A stretch of DNA of 64,000 nucleotides from Polaribacter butkevichii (GCF_038024105.1 NZ_CP150661.1:2189001-2253000); one strand, 5' to 3'. Counted from the first letter of the stretch, positions 43,448 to 52,798 are shown. Notes: a model not told the origin generated them from the letters alone. A program made the numbers and translations.

Positions 43448-45862
43448 ATGTCTCATTTTATCAAAACATGTATACTTTTTCTTTTATCATACGCTTCATT
43501 TAGTCAAGAAGGAGATTTTTATGGTAAAGTAAAATTTAACAATAACGAACCTGCAATAGATGTATTTGTAGTTATAAAAGGAGCGCATTTCTACAAAGAA
43601 ACTGTTACTGATTTTAATGGAGAATTTTATATAAAATCGATACCCTACGGCACGCATAAAATTCAATTCCATTCTTTAAATTCAAAACGGAAAATAATCA
43701 CAGCTTTACTTAACACTAAGAAAAAAGAAGTTAATCTATCCTTAGAGTTGATAAAAAATCAATTAGACGAAGTAAGGATAACTACCAAAACAGAAAAAAC
43801 AAAAAAAGAAACTCAAGGTTTTGCTGTAAATGTTATAAAAACAAAAGAAGCTAGTCTTAGAAACATCCAAACAAACGAATTATTAAACACAACAGTTGGT
43901 GTTAAAATTCGTCAAAATGGAGGTTTAGGTTCGGACGTTAGTTATAGTTTAAATGGATTGTCTGGCAACGCAGTACGAATTTTTATAGACGGAATTCCTA
44001 GTGCCGTTTATGGTTCTTCTTTTAATTTAAATAGTATTCCTCCTTCTATGATTAAAAACATTGAAGTTTACAAAGGTGTGGTTCCAGGACATTTGGCAGA
44101 CGATGCTTTGGGTGGCGCTATTAATATTGTACTTCATAAAGACACTAAAACCAATTTAAATGCATCGGTTTCTTACGGATCATTTAATACTTTACAAGCA
44201 AATGTAAATGGTTTGTATCGTTTTGATAAAACGGGTTTAACAGTAAAAGCGTCTCTTTTTCATAATTATTCTGATAATGATTATAAAGTTTCAGGCAGAA
44301 GCGTTGTTGTTACTGGTTTAGGCGGAGTGCAAACACCTATTACAGCCAGAAGATTTAATGATGCTTATAGATCTACCGGTGGAATGGCTCAGATTGGTTT
44401 TACCAACGTAAAATGGGCAGATCAATTTTTTATTGGAATAACAGGTTCTGATGATTATAAAGAAGTACAACATGGTGCTTTTATGACCATTACTCCATAC
44501 AAGGACAGGTATTTAGAATCGGATGCTTTGTTGGCAAACATAAACTATCAAAAGAAAAATCTTTTTACAAAAGGATTAAACTTAAAAATAAATGGATTGT
44601 ACGGTAAAAGAAACCGTGCAGTTAACGATACTGTTGCTTGGGCTTATAGCTGGAACGGAGAAAGAGCAATTGATTTTAGAGGTAACGAATACAAATATAC
44701 ATGGGGTTCTCAACAAGAAGGCGGACCTACCTTAGCCAAAATTAAAAGGAAAGTAGCCTCTATAAGAACTGGAGTTTCTTATGACATTAATAAACAGCAT
44801 AAAGTACTCGTAAACCATGTGTATAGCGGAGTTGATAGAGAAGATAGCGACGTTTTAGTATCACTATTAGAAAACACATTTAAAGGCACCAGAAATCTTT
44901 ATAAAAACATCTATTCTTTAACATATGAATTTTCTCCTTTTGATAACAAACTAAAAGCAAGTTTGTTTGGAAAACATTATCAACAGAAAACAATAAGCAT
45001 AGATCCTGCCATAGAAAAAGATGCTAACGGAGTTAACAGAATCGTAGACGAAACCATTAGCAGCAACAAAAAACACAATGGTTATGGTTTTGCTGCTTCG
45101 TACATGATTTCTCCCAAAATAACGCTTCTTGCTTCAGCAGAAAAAGCAATTCGTTTACCAGATGAAACAGAAGTTTTTGGTAATGATGGTGATAATGTAG
45201 TTGCCAATGCTAGCATTAATCCAGAGCAAAGTAACAACTATAATTTAGGTTTTAGATTCGGAACTTTTCATGTAAAAAAACATGCTCTTACCCTTTCTAC
45301 AAATTTATTTACCCGAAATATTAAAGATAGAATTGGTTTGCCTATAGAAACCTCTTTTAATGTTGATGATGAACTAATAGTATATGTTAACCAAGGTAGC
45401 GGAACCTCTAAAGGAATAGACGCACAAATAAACTACACCTATAACAGAAACTTTGGGTTAAATTTTAATGTCTCTAAATTCGATTTAAAGGTTAAGAACA
45501 ACGGTGTAGAAATAGATGTGCCTAACACTCCTTTTTTTACAATGAATGGTAGTTTACGATATTCATTTAAAAATGTAATTCAGAAAAACTCTAGATTAAA
45601 CCTATTCTACAACATGTATTTTACAGATGATTTTTCTTACTTAACTTCTCAAGGATCAAATACTGTTGGTAATGATTTTTTTGAAGTACCTAAACAACTA
45701 GCACAAGATCTTGGGCTTAGTTATGCTTTTCCAAACAAAAAACTGGTAGCAAGTTTCGATGTTAAAAACATATTCGATAAACCGGTGTATGATAATTTAT
45801 CTGTACAGAAACCAGGAAGAGCTTTTTACCTAAAATTAAATTACACAATAAATAAATTTTAA
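43448..45862 (+). CDS. TonB-dependent receptor (probable iron/siderophore type)
   Basis: An 804-aa outer-membrane receptor. The signal peptide ends near YASFSQ (about residue 19). A carboxypeptidase-regulatory-like domain (about 20-100; FYGKVKFNNNEPAIDVFVVI), the plug (GVKIRQNGGLGSDVSYSLNG, IFIDGIPSAVYGSSFNLNSI, VYKGVVPGHLADDALGGAIN) and a beta-barrel ending in KLNYTINKF follow. It has no SusD partner. Its next gene, a DUF4374 lipoprotein, is the pairing seen in xenosiderophore uptake (XusA-XusB) in Bacteroides. Confidence 0.94.
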   Translation: MSHFIKTCILFLLSYASFSQEGDFYGKVKFNNNEPAIDVFVVIKGAHFYKETVTDFNGEFYIKSIPYGTHKIQFHSLNSKRKIITALLNTKKKEVNLSLELIKNQLDEVRITTKTEKTKKETQGFAVNVIKTKEASLRNIQTNELLNTTVGVKIRQNGGLGSDVSYSLNGLSGNAVRIFIDGIPSAVYGSSFNLNSIPPSMIKNIEVYKGVVPGHLADDALGGAINIVLHKDTKTNLNASVSYGSFNTLQANVNGLYRFDKTGLTVKASLFHNYSDNDYKVSGRSVVVTGLGGVQTPITARRFNDAYRSTGGMAQIGFTNVKWADQFFIGITGSDDYKEVQHGAFMTITPYKDRYLESDALLANINYQKKNLFTKGLNLKINGLYGKRNRAVNDTVAWAYSWNGERAIDFRGNEYKYTWGSQQEGGPTLAKIKRKVASIRTGVSYDINKQHKVLVNHVYSGVDREDSDVLVSLLENTFKGTRNLYKNIYSLTYEFSPFDNKLKASLFGKHYQQKTISIDPAIEKDANGVNRIVDETISSNKKHNGYGFAASYMISPKITLLASAEKAIRLPDETEVFGNDGDNVVANASINPEQSNNYNLGFRFGTFHVKKHALTLSTNLFTRNIKDRIGLPIETSFNVDDELIVYVNQGSGTSKGIDAQINYTYNRNFGLNFNVSKFDLKVKNNGVEIDVPNTPFFTMNGSLRYSFKNVIQKNSRLNLFYNMYFTDDFSYLTSQGSNTVGNDFFEVPKQLAQDLGLSYAFPNKKLVASFDVKNIFDKPVYDNLSVQKPGRAFYLKLNYTINKF

Positions 45863-45879
45863 CCATAAAATAGTATAAA

Positions 45880-47238
45880 ATGAAACAAATATTTACAAAC
45901 CCCAAAGCATTAGCCTTTATATTAGCATTCGGTGCATTAACTGCATGTAGTGATGATATTAATGACGACACTGTTACCCCTAACCCAATCGAAGACACCA
46001 GATGGATTACAGTTGCAGGAGCAAAAATGGGCGATAACCCAGGAGACGGAAACGGAGGAACTTTAATTTACGCTGTAACTAGCGAAGATGCTAAAGACCC
46101 AACCGTATCTATTAATCCTTTTGAAAACGGATTTATTGCACCATCAAACAGAACTGCAAGATTACAATCTTCTGAAGATGGAAGTACTATTTTTAACATT
46201 AGCTACGCAGGTGATACTGGTGGTAATTACACAAAATACACTGTAGAAGGCGGACAAACATTTACTCCTACGGGTTCTGAGGTTAGTATTGCTCCTTATG
46301 TTGGTACCGCACCAAGGTGGATAAAATTATTTGATGGAGACCAAACAGGATCTGCAGTTTATGTATCTACAGAACACCAAGTTGATGACAATGGTACTCC
46401 GGATGATGCTACAGATGATACTTATAACTATACAGAAGCTAAAATAGGTGTAGTAACTTTAGACTTAGTAAACTCTTCAATAAACGAATTCAAGGAGCAT
46501 GTTGTACGTTTAAGTGCAGAAGAAGAAGCAAAAGGTTATTATATTTCTAGAATTGACATGCCTACTTTAAATAAGGCTGGAGATAAACTATATATTGGAG
46601 CTCGTTTAAGTAAAGTAGATCCTGCAACTGTAGAAAACGATAGTGGTTATGAAATTTTAGGTTCTAAAACAATTGTATTAGATTACCCTTCTTTATTAAA
46701 CCCAACGGTAATTACGTCTACTTTAGGACACGGAAACACCAACGGATACCGAAGCATTAACGCTTTCGAATACGGAGGAAGTGTTTACCAAGCCAACCAA
46801 AGTGACCCAGAAGGTTCTTATATCTTAAAAATTGGAGCTGATAACGAATATGATAATTCTTATAATTTTAACCTAAATGACGCTTTAGGAATAGAAGGTG
46901 CTTATATTCTTGCTTGGAGACCAGCTGCAAATGGTAAAGCGGTTGTAGCTTACCGTCATAATGGTTCTCAGGATGGTTTAGCAGGCGCACAAGGCTTTTT
47001 TGCTCTTGTAGATTTAAATGCTAAAACGGCTACTAAAATTGATGCCATTCCTTACGATCCAGATTTTTACTTATTCCAATACCAAGGTTTTGTAGTTGAT
47101 GGTACAGAAATATATGTAACACAAGCTCCTGTTGGAAAAAATGGAAACATTTATGTTATAGATACAGAAACTGGTGTTGTAACTAAAGGTGCAGAATTGG
47201 TAAATGCAGAAGGAAGTCATTTTATAGGTGCTTTCTAA
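45880..47238 (+). CDS. DUF4374 lipoprotein (XusB-like)
   Basis: A 452-aa surface lipoprotein (lipobox LTAC, Cys23). The body is the DUF4374 family, probably a beta-propeller: repeated blade-like segments such as GGTLIYAVTSEDAK, GSAVYVSTEHQVDD and KIGVVTLDLVNSS. In Bacteroides the related XusB binds ferric enterobactin before passage through XusA. The gap to the receptor gene is 17 bp. The PepSY inner-membrane reductase that often follows is absent; a terminator comes next. Confidence 0.88.
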   Translation: MKQIFTNPKALAFILAFGALTACSDDINDDTVTPNPIEDTRWITVAGAKMGDNPGDGNGGTLIYAVTSEDAKDPTVSINPFENGFIAPSNRTARLQSSEDGSTIFNISYAGDTGGNYTKYTVEGGQTFTPTGSEVSIAPYVGTAPRWIKLFDGDQTGSAVYVSTEHQVDDNGTPDDATDDTYNYTEAKIGVVTLDLVNSSINEFKEHVVRLSAEEEAKGYYISRIDMPTLNKAGDKLYIGARLSKVDPATVENDSGYEILGSKTIVLDYPSLLNPTVITSTLGHGNTNGYRSINAFEYGGSVYQANQSDPEGSYILKIGADNEYDNSYNFNLNDALGIEGAYILAWRPAANGKAVVAYRHNGSQDGLAGAQGFFALVDLNAKTATKIDAIPYDPDFYLFQYQGFVVDGTEIYVTQAPVGKNGNIYVIDTETGVVTKGAELVNAEGSHFIGAF

Positions 47239-47255
47239 TTTAGAAGACTGATATA

Positions 47256-47290
47256 AAAAAGAGGCGTAATTTTATTTTACGCCTCTTTTT
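47256..47290 (+). terminator. Terminator of the TonB receptor-DUF4374 operon
   Basis: A 14-bp stem (47256-47269 with 47277-47290), core AGAGGCGTAA, with A- and T-runs. It ends the operon 17 bp after the DUF4374 stop. Confidence 0.92.
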
Positions 47291-47365
47291 GCTTTAAATA
47301 CTTACTGTTTAACAAAATTTTAACTTTGGCATCTTCTTTGATTTAGACTTCATAAAACTAATATT

Positions 47366-48310
47366 ATGAACTCGAAACTCAAAATTACAATTCCTAAACC
47401 TTGTCATGAAAATTGGAACAAGATGACCCAAAAAGAAAAAGGAAAATTTTGCAGTTCTTGTTCTAAAACTGTGATTGATTTTACTAAAAAAACTACAAGT
47501 GAAATTACAGATTACTTAATTAAAAATAAAAAAAAGCGAGTTTGCGGGCATTTTTATAAAAAACAACTAAATAGTATCACAATTGAAATTCCTAAAGTAG
47601 TTTTTGATCAACATTTATCTTTTCAAAAATTATTTGTGCTGTCTTTATTTTTTGTGATGGGCACAACTCTTTTTTCTTGCCAATATACGGATGGTAAAAA
47701 ACAAAAAATACAAGATGTAGTAATTATTGATACAATTAATAATATAAAAAAAGAAACTAACTCCTTAGAAAACATACTTAAAGAAGACACTATTATTGTA
47801 ACTAAAAAAGAAATCCTCCCCCATTCTCCTGCCACAACTAGAATTACAGTTTGTAATACCAATTTAAAAAATGACGAACCTATAGAGATAGTTACTACAG
47901 GCGAAGTTGTTGAAGAATTAAAAATTGATGGAGTTATTGAATTTAATGAAATTGAAGAGGAAGAAATTATAATGGGATTTATTATTGAACAAAGCCCAAA
48001 GTTTAAAGAATCAGAAGAAAATACTCAAAAAAACTTTGAGAAAAGAATTAAGATTTTCTTTGAGGAAAATTTTAATACGAAACCTTCCCAAAAACTAGAC
48101 TTAAAAAAAGGTAAACACCAAATTTATACTGAATTTATTGTTGATAAAAAGGGATACGTGACAGATATTAAAGCTAAATCTTCTAACAGAAAATTAGAAA
48201 AAGAGGTTATAAAAGCACTTAAAAAATTACCACAATTAATCCCTGGAAAACAAGCTGATAAAATTGTAAAAACAAAATACAACTTACCAATAAGCATTAT
48301 AATTGACTAA
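47366..48310 (+). CDS. Membrane-anchored TonB C-terminal domain protein with Cys-rich N-terminus
   Basis: A 314-aa protein. The first 50 residues are the Bacteroidota motif CHENWNKMTQKEKGKFCSSC (C14, C33, C36) followed by KTVIDFTKKT, then TM (about 90-110; KLFVLSLFFVMGTTLFSC) and a Glu/Lys-rich region. The C-terminus (about 240-314) is a TonB-C domain (FIVDKKGYVTDIKAKSSNRK, KALKKLPQLIPGKQADKIVK). It may act as an energy transducer or sense a metal through the cysteines; both are inferred. TAACTTTG (47321-47328) is a possible -7 box. The operon terminator of the receptor genes lies just upstream, so it is a separate unit. Confidence 0.8.
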   Translation: MNSKLKITIPKPCHENWNKMTQKEKGKFCSSCSKTVIDFTKKTTSEITDYLIKNKKKRVCGHFYKKQLNSITIEIPKVVFDQHLSFQKLFVLSLFFVMGTTLFSCQYTDGKKQKIQDVVIIDTINNIKKETNSLENILKEDTIIVTKKEILPHSPATTRITVCNTNLKNDEPIEIVTTGEVVEELKIDGVIEFNEIEEEEIIMGFIIEQSPKFKESEENTQKNFEKRIKIFFEENFNTKPSQKLDLKKGKHQIYTEFIVDKKGYVTDIKAKSSNRKLEKEVIKALKKLPQLIPGKQADKIVKTKYNLPISIIID

Positions 48311-48338
48311 TATTTTTAAAATAACAACAAACAAACTC

Positions 48339-48500
48339 TAGCCCTGATTGAAACGACATCCTTTTTATGCCTCTTTTATAAGCTTATTGCGAGGAACGAA
48401 GCAATCTGTTTCTAATAATAAAATTGCCAAAGATTACAATAAAATAAATTAGCTGTAACAGAAATAAAAAGATATAGTGTAAAGCAGGAAATAGCTTCTA
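48339..48500 (-). repeat. Dispersed palindromic element, copy C, supplying a stop codon
   Basis: The ends TAGCCCTGATTGAAACGACA (48339 onward) and AAAGCAGGAAATAGCTTCTA (48481-48500) match copy A. Inside, ATCCTTTTTAT and ATAAAAAGATAT can pair, and an inserted block reads ATTGCGAGGAACGAAGCAAT. The TAG stop of the minus-strand kinase-like gene is the CTA at 48498-48500, inside the element end, so the repeat defines the C-terminus of that protein. Confidence 0.7.
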
Positions 48501-49583
48501 AAACAATTCTTTATTACTAATATCTAAGTAATTACGTTTTACAAAAGATAAAATAGTATCTAAAATTTCTCCCATATTTGTACACTCTTTAAACTTTACA
48601 TCTCCCACATATTTAATTAGTTGGTTCTTTAATAATGCTACATTTTTAGGATAAGAAATCGTATCGTTTTTCATACAATTAATAAGAAACTCTGTTCTTC
48701 TTGGCGCTGTAATCATACGTTTTGCCATAAAAGAACGTTCTTCTATTTTGTATTGATTTATAGAACTATTTTGTAATTTTTTACCAACCATTTCTACCAT
48801 CTTAAAGTTTTCTTTCATAAACTGAAGATTGTAAACTTTTAAATTCCCTTCAAAAGATTGCTGATCAAAATCAATGGCTCTAATTTTATAAATAATATGA
48901 GAAAAATCGTGCGTTGGTGTAACAACATAATTGTAAGAACGCATATCTCCTAACAACCTAACCAAACAACGTTCTTTAAATTTAACAAACTCTTTGGCTA
49001 TCTGAGATTTTTCTGATTCGCTACATTTTGGCAAGAAATTTTTAATAAAATCGTCTCCAGGAATCCCTACAATATGCTCTTCTATTAAAGTATCTTTATA
49101 TACTAAGAAATTAATATTATGAGGTGATAATATATGTTCTAATTCTAAACCATAAACACGAGAAGCATCTGCTTTTTTTACATAAAAATAAGTAAAATTG
49201 TCATTTAAAATATTTCTTACCTTAACTCTAAAGGGTTTAGAATTACCAAACGTACAGTAATCTATGGCGTCTACATTTAAAAACGGAATGGTTTCATCAC
49301 TTCCGTCAGAAAGCAACATGGTATATATTTTTTTTAAACTTTTATCAATTTCTGCTCTATCCCATTCAGAATAATAAGTACGTATCCAAAGGGTATCTTC
49401 TTCATTTTTATCGTAAACCGTAATTGAGCCCTGAAAACGTAACAGATCGTCATAAAAAATAGGAATTTTTATGTTTCTATTATATTTTTTTAAATACGAA
49501 CTCAACATTTCATTTACAGGAAATGTAGGTTTCTTCTTAGACATTAGTTTTCTTTCTGACTTCATAATATCAAAAATAAGCAT
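48498..49583 (-). CDS. Kinase-fold-like protein of unknown function
   Basis: A 361-aa soluble protein I do not recognise by name. It has a kinase-like pair: GDMRSYNYVV (D213, N218), recalling the HxDxxxxN catalytic loop, and RAIDFDQQSFEG (D237-F-D239), recalling the DFG/metal segment. The N-terminal half has beta-rich blocks (KIPIFYDDLL, TLWIRTYYS). It may be a HipA-, APH- or Fam20-like enzyme, or a degenerate relative. Its ATG lies 2 bp after the dprA stop, so they are probably cotranscribed. Alternative starts are at 49565 and 49544. Its stop codon lies within a dispersed repeat. Confidence 0.72.
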   Translation of the reverse strand: MLIFDIMKSERKLMSKKKPTFPVNEMLSSYLKKYNRNIKIPIFYDDLLRFQGSITVYDKNEEDTLWIRTYYSEWDRAEIDKSLKKIYTMLLSDGSDETIPFLNVDAIDYCTFGNSKPFRVKVRNILNDNFTYFYVKKADASRVYGLELEHILSPHNINFLVYKDTLIEEHIVGIPGDDFIKNFLPKCSESEKSQIAKEFVKFKERCLVRLLGDMRSYNYVVTPTHDFSHIIYKIRAIDFDQQSFEGNLKVYNLQFMKENFKMVEMVGKKLQNSSINQYKIEERSFMAKRMITAPRRTEFLINCMKNDTISYPKNVALLKNQLIKYVGDVKFKECTNMGEILDTILSFVKRNYLDISNKELF

Positions 49584-49585
49584 TA

Positions 49586-50686
49586 TTAAGCAAGTTCAAA
49601 CATCTTTCCTGGTAAAGGTTTTGTAACCCCTTTTAATTCCATTTGCAATAAAATAGATGATAATTGATAAATAGGAATATTACATTCTAACGAAATAACA
49701 TCTAACAATTGTTGTCCTTTATCGTGTAACAAATCATGAATTTTTTGCTCATTCTCATTCAATTCTACAAATAATTGTTTTTGAATTGTTTTGGTTTTTT
49801 CTTGAACATCCCAATTTAACATTTTAACAACATCTGCTGCCGAATTTAACAAGTGCGCTCTGTTGTTTTTAATTAAATCATTACACCCTTTACTATACAA
49901 ATCTGTAGTTCTACCAGGTACAGCAAAAACATCTTTGTTATAAGAATTAGCAATATCTGCGGTAACTAAAGAACCTCCTTTAGATGCCGATTCTATAATA
50001 ATTGTTGCTGTAGAAATGCCTGCAACAATTCTATTACGTTTTAGAAAATTTTCTCTTAGAGGATCTTCTTCACTCCAAAACTCAGTTAAAAAACCTCCAT
50101 TTTCATTTACTTGATGAATATATTTTTTATGAACCTTCGGATATATTTGCCCAAAACCATGTGCTAACACAGCAATTGTTTGCAACTTATTTTCTACCGC
50201 TGCTTTGTGTGCACAAATATCTACTCCATAAGCAAAACCACTTACAATTATAGGGTTGTAGGTTGCAATTTCTTCTATAAATTGATTGCAAAAATTACGC
50301 CCATAAGAGCTAATATTTCGTGTACCCACAATAGAAATAATTCTGGAATTAGAGAAATCTAAATTTCCATCTTTAAACATTAAAATAGGACTATCGATGC
50401 AATGCTGAAGATTTTTAGGATAATCATTATCTAAAAAATAGGTGTAAGAAATGTTGTTATCTTTAATGTATTTTAATTCCTTTTGTGCTAATTCTATATT
50501 TTTAACATCAAACAAATGTTTTAAAGCATGATTTCCTATTCCGTTTATTTTTGAGAGCATTGCAGTGTTTTCTTTAAAAACCTGTTCTACATCTCCCACA
50601 TTAACAATAAGCTTTTTGGCCAAAATATCTCCAATAGCTTTGCATTTTTGCAATCTTAAGATTGCCAATAATTTTTCTTCTTTCAA
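49586..50686 (-). CDS. dprA: DNA-processing protein DprA
   Basis: Loads RecA on incoming single-stranded DNA during natural transformation. The 366-aa protein has the Rossmann-like core with IVGTRNISSYGRNFC, SGFAYGVDICAHKAA, GFGQIYPKVHKKY and IIIESASKGGSLVTA, plus a C-terminal winged-helix domain (about 305-366). Residues before about 60 include an HhH-like start (INGIGNHALKHLF). It is divergent from the SPOR gene. Together with comF it supports a competence pathway in this strain. Confidence 0.96.
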   Translation of the reverse strand: MKEEKLLAILRLQKCKAIGDILAKKLIVNVGDVEQVFKENTAMLSKINGIGNHALKHLFDVKNIELAQKELKYIKDNNISYTYFLDNDYPKNLQHCIDSPILMFKDGNLDFSNSRIISIVGTRNISSYGRNFCNQFIEEIATYNPIIVSGFAYGVDICAHKAAVENKLQTIAVLAHGFGQIYPKVHKKYIHQVNENGGFLTEFWSEEDPLRENFLKRNRIVAGISTATIIIESASKGGSLVTADIANSYNKDVFAVPGRTTDLYSKGCNDLIKNNRAHLLNSAADVVKMLNWDVQEKTKTIQKQLFVELNENEQKIHDLLHDKGQQLLDVISLECNIPIYQLSSILLQMELKGVTKPLPGKMFELA

Positions 50687-50744
50687 TTTGGTAACAATTT
50701 GAATACCAATATATAAAATATTTGTTGATAAAATTGTTAAGAAA

Positions 50745-50777
50745 TTGTTTTACAAAACGTCTTAATTTCTATATTTG
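50745..50777 (+). promoter_or_regulatory. Promoter of the HU-CCDC81/SPOR gene, nearly leaderless
   Basis: TTG (50745-50747), 22-bp spacer, TATATTTG (50770-50777). The -7 box ends 6 bases before the ATG at 50783. Confidence 0.6.
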
Positions 50778-50782
50778 TTACA

Positions 50783-51694
50783 ATGAATTTAGCAACATAC
50801 ATTAACGATTTACTATACAGATACGATTGTGTAATTGTACCTGACTTTGGAGGATTTGTAACAAATAGAATTGGTGCAAAGGTGAATAATTTTACAAACA
50901 CCTTTACCCCACCAACAAAACAAATTACATTTAACAGCCTGTTAAAGCACAACGATGGTTTATTAGCAAATTATATTGCTTCTGCAGAAAATATTTCTTT
51001 CGAGAAAGCATCTACTGCTATTTCATTATCTGTAATTAAGTGGCAAAATGAGCTACAAAATAAGCAAGTACAAATAGATAATTTAGGTATTTTGTCTTTA
51101 AATGAAGCAAAACAAATTATTTTTGAACCCAATACTACCGTTAACTATTTAACAGAGTCTTTTGGTTTAGCAACAGTAGAATCTTCTGCAATTGCAAGAT
51201 ATAAAGAGCAAGTAAAACCTTTAACTCCTGTATTTACAGAAGAAAAGAAAAAAGGAATACCTGCATTTATAAAATATGCTGCAACAGCTGCTGTTTTATT
51301 AACTTTAGGATTTGCAGGTTATAACGGTTATCAAAATAATCAGCAAAAAGTAACTATAGCCAATCAAGAAAAAGCAATTCAGAAAAAAATACAATCTGCT
51401 ACTTTTGTAATTTCTAACCCTTTACCAACTATTAATTTAAATGTTGCTAAAGAAATAGCAAAACCATACCATATTATTGCAGGAGCTTTTCAATTTGCAG
51501 AAAATGCAGAAAAAAAAGTTATCGAATTAAAAGCTAAAGGGTATGATGCTAAAATAATTGGCGTTAACAAATGGGGACTTACACAAGTTACCTTTAACAG
51601 CTATTCTAATCGTAATAAAGCAATTAACAGTCTTTACCGAATTCAAAAAACGGTTTCTAAAGACGCTTGGTTATTAACTAAAAAATTAGATTAA
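50783..51694 (+). CDS. HU-CCDC81 and SPOR domain protein
   Basis: A 303-aa protein. Two HU-CCDC81 bacterial domains (about residues 1-65, YDCVIVPDFGGFVTNRIG, and 66-130, DNLGILSLNEAKQIIFEPN) face the cytoplasm. A membrane segment follows (about 164-184; YAATAAVLLTLGFAGYNGY), and a periplasmic SPOR domain (about 228-303; PYHIIAGAFQFAENAEKKVI) binds denuded peptidoglycan at septa. This order ties a DNA- or protein-binding module to the cell-division site. It is divergent from dprA. Confidence 0.93.
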   Translation: MNLATYINDLLYRYDCVIVPDFGGFVTNRIGAKVNNFTNTFTPPTKQITFNSLLKHNDGLLANYIASAENISFEKASTAISLSVIKWQNELQNKQVQIDNLGILSLNEAKQIIFEPNTTVNYLTESFGLATVESSAIARYKEQVKPLTPVFTEEKKKGIPAFIKYAATAAVLLTLGFAGYNGYQNNQQKVTIANQEKAIQKKIQSATFVISNPLPTINLNVAKEIAKPYHIIAGAFQFAENAEKKVIELKAKGYDAKIIGVNKWGLTQVTFNSYSNRNKAINSLYRIQKTVSKDAWLLTKKLD

Positions 51695-51743
51695 TTCCTT
51701 TTTTCTTTAACGTTTTTAAACTTCACTTTTAAATAAGTGATTG

Positions 51744-51751
51744 TATCTTTG
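51744..51751 (+). promoter_or_regulatory. -7 box of the thioesterase gene
   Basis: TATCTTTG matches TAnnTTTG, 17 bases before the ATG at 51769. The -33 partner is not clear. Confidence 0.45.
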
Positions 51752-51768
51752 TTCAAAAATATTTTTTG

Positions 51769-52278
51769 ATGGAAGCAAAAACGCCAAAAGAATCTTTAAC
51801 AATACTTACCGACTTAGTTTTACCTGGTGAAACAAATTATTTAGAAAACCTTTTTGGGGGCGAATTATTAGCAAGAATGGATAGAGCTTGTAGTATTGCA
51901 GCAAAAAGACATTCTAGAAGAATTGTTGTTACAGCCTCTGTAAACCATGTTGCTTTTAATAAAGCAATCCCTGTAGGAAGCGTGGTAACTATAGAAGCTA
52001 AAGTTTCTAGAGCCTTTAACACCTCTATGGAAATATACGTAGATGTTTGGATAGAAGACAGACAATCTAGATCTAGAACTAAAGTTAACGAAGGTATTTA
52101 CACTTTTGTAGCGGTAGATGATACCGGAAAACCTGTTGCCATTCCTCAAATTAGACCAGAAACAGATTTAGAAGAAACTCGTTTTGAAGGTGCATTAAGA
52201 CGTAAAGAATTAAGTTTAGTTTTAGCTGGCAAACTAAAACCTAGCGATGCCACTGCCTTAAAAGCACTATTTAGTTAA
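51769..52278 (+). CDS. Acyl-CoA thioesterase (hotdog fold)
   Basis: A 169-aa protein of the acyl-CoA hydrolase type (YciA/ACOT relatives). Family blocks are NYLENLFGGELLARMDRACS, AAKRHSRRIVVTASVNHVAF, GSVVTIEAKVSRAFNTSMEI and the YTFVAVDDTGKPVAIPQIRP ending. It hydrolyses acyl-CoA thioesters in the cytosol. Start choice: the ATG at 51769 over an overlapping TTG at 51766. It precedes the MscS-like gene by 12 bp. Confidence 0.9.
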   Translation: MEAKTPKESLTILTDLVLPGETNYLENLFGGELLARMDRACSIAAKRHSRRIVVTASVNHVAFNKAIPVGSVVTIEAKVSRAFNTSMEIYVDVWIEDRQSRSRTKVNEGIYTFVAVDDTGKPVAIPQIRPETDLEETRFEGALRRKELSLVLAGKLKPSDATALKALFS

Positions 52279-52290
52279 ATACTAATAATT

Positions 52291-52797
52291 ATGATGGAGC
52301 TATATAAATATAAAATTATTTACTCGGTTGCAATTTTTGTAACTGCTATTTTAACACGCTTATTAATTACCAATTCTTTAAAAAAGATTCAAACAAAGTT
52401 TGGATTTCAAAAAGCAAGAATTATAGTAACTAATAAAATAGTTACCGTGCTAATTTATATTACAGTAATTGTTTTAGTTTCTTTTATTTGGGGTGTTGAT
52501 GAAAAACAACTATTAGTATATGTTTCTTCTTTTTTAACCATTTTAGGAATTGCTTTTTTTGCTCAATGGTCTATACTTTCTAATATTACAGCAGGTTTAA
52601 TTTTATTTATAAACTACCCTGTAAAAATAGGAGACACTATTACTATTTTAGAGAAAGACAATAATATTACAGGTGAAATTAGAGATATTGGTGCTTTTTT
52701 TATCACATTAAGAACACCAGAAAAAGAATTAATAACCTTACCAAATGCTGTTATTCTTCAAAAAAATATTAAATATTCTCCGCAACCAGATAATTAA
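52291..52797 (+). CDS. Small MscS-family mechanosensitive channel
   Basis: A 168-aa protein with about three membrane segments (IIYSVAIFVTAILTRLLI, VTVLIYITVIVLVSFIWGV, LLVYVSSFLTILGIAFFAQW) and the MscS pore-beta block (WSILSNITAGLILFINYPVK, IGDTITILEKDNNITGEIRD, PNAVILQKNI). The C-terminal alpha/beta domain of typical MscS is absent, so it is a minimal member. The next gene is convergent, one base away. Confidence 0.87.
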   Translation: MMELYKYKIIYSVAIFVTAILTRLLITNSLKKIQTKFGFQKARIIVTNKIVTVLIYITVIVLVSFIWGVDEKQLLVYVSSFLTILGIAFFAQWSILSNITAGLILFINYPVKIGDTITILEKDNNITGEIRDIGAFFITLRTPEKELITLPNAVILQKNIKYSPQPDN

Positions 52798-52798
52798 A

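Noticed and set aside
51837..52149. Two minus-strand frames within the thioesterase gene
   Set aside because: They lie fully inside the plus-strand coding region and show no protein family features.
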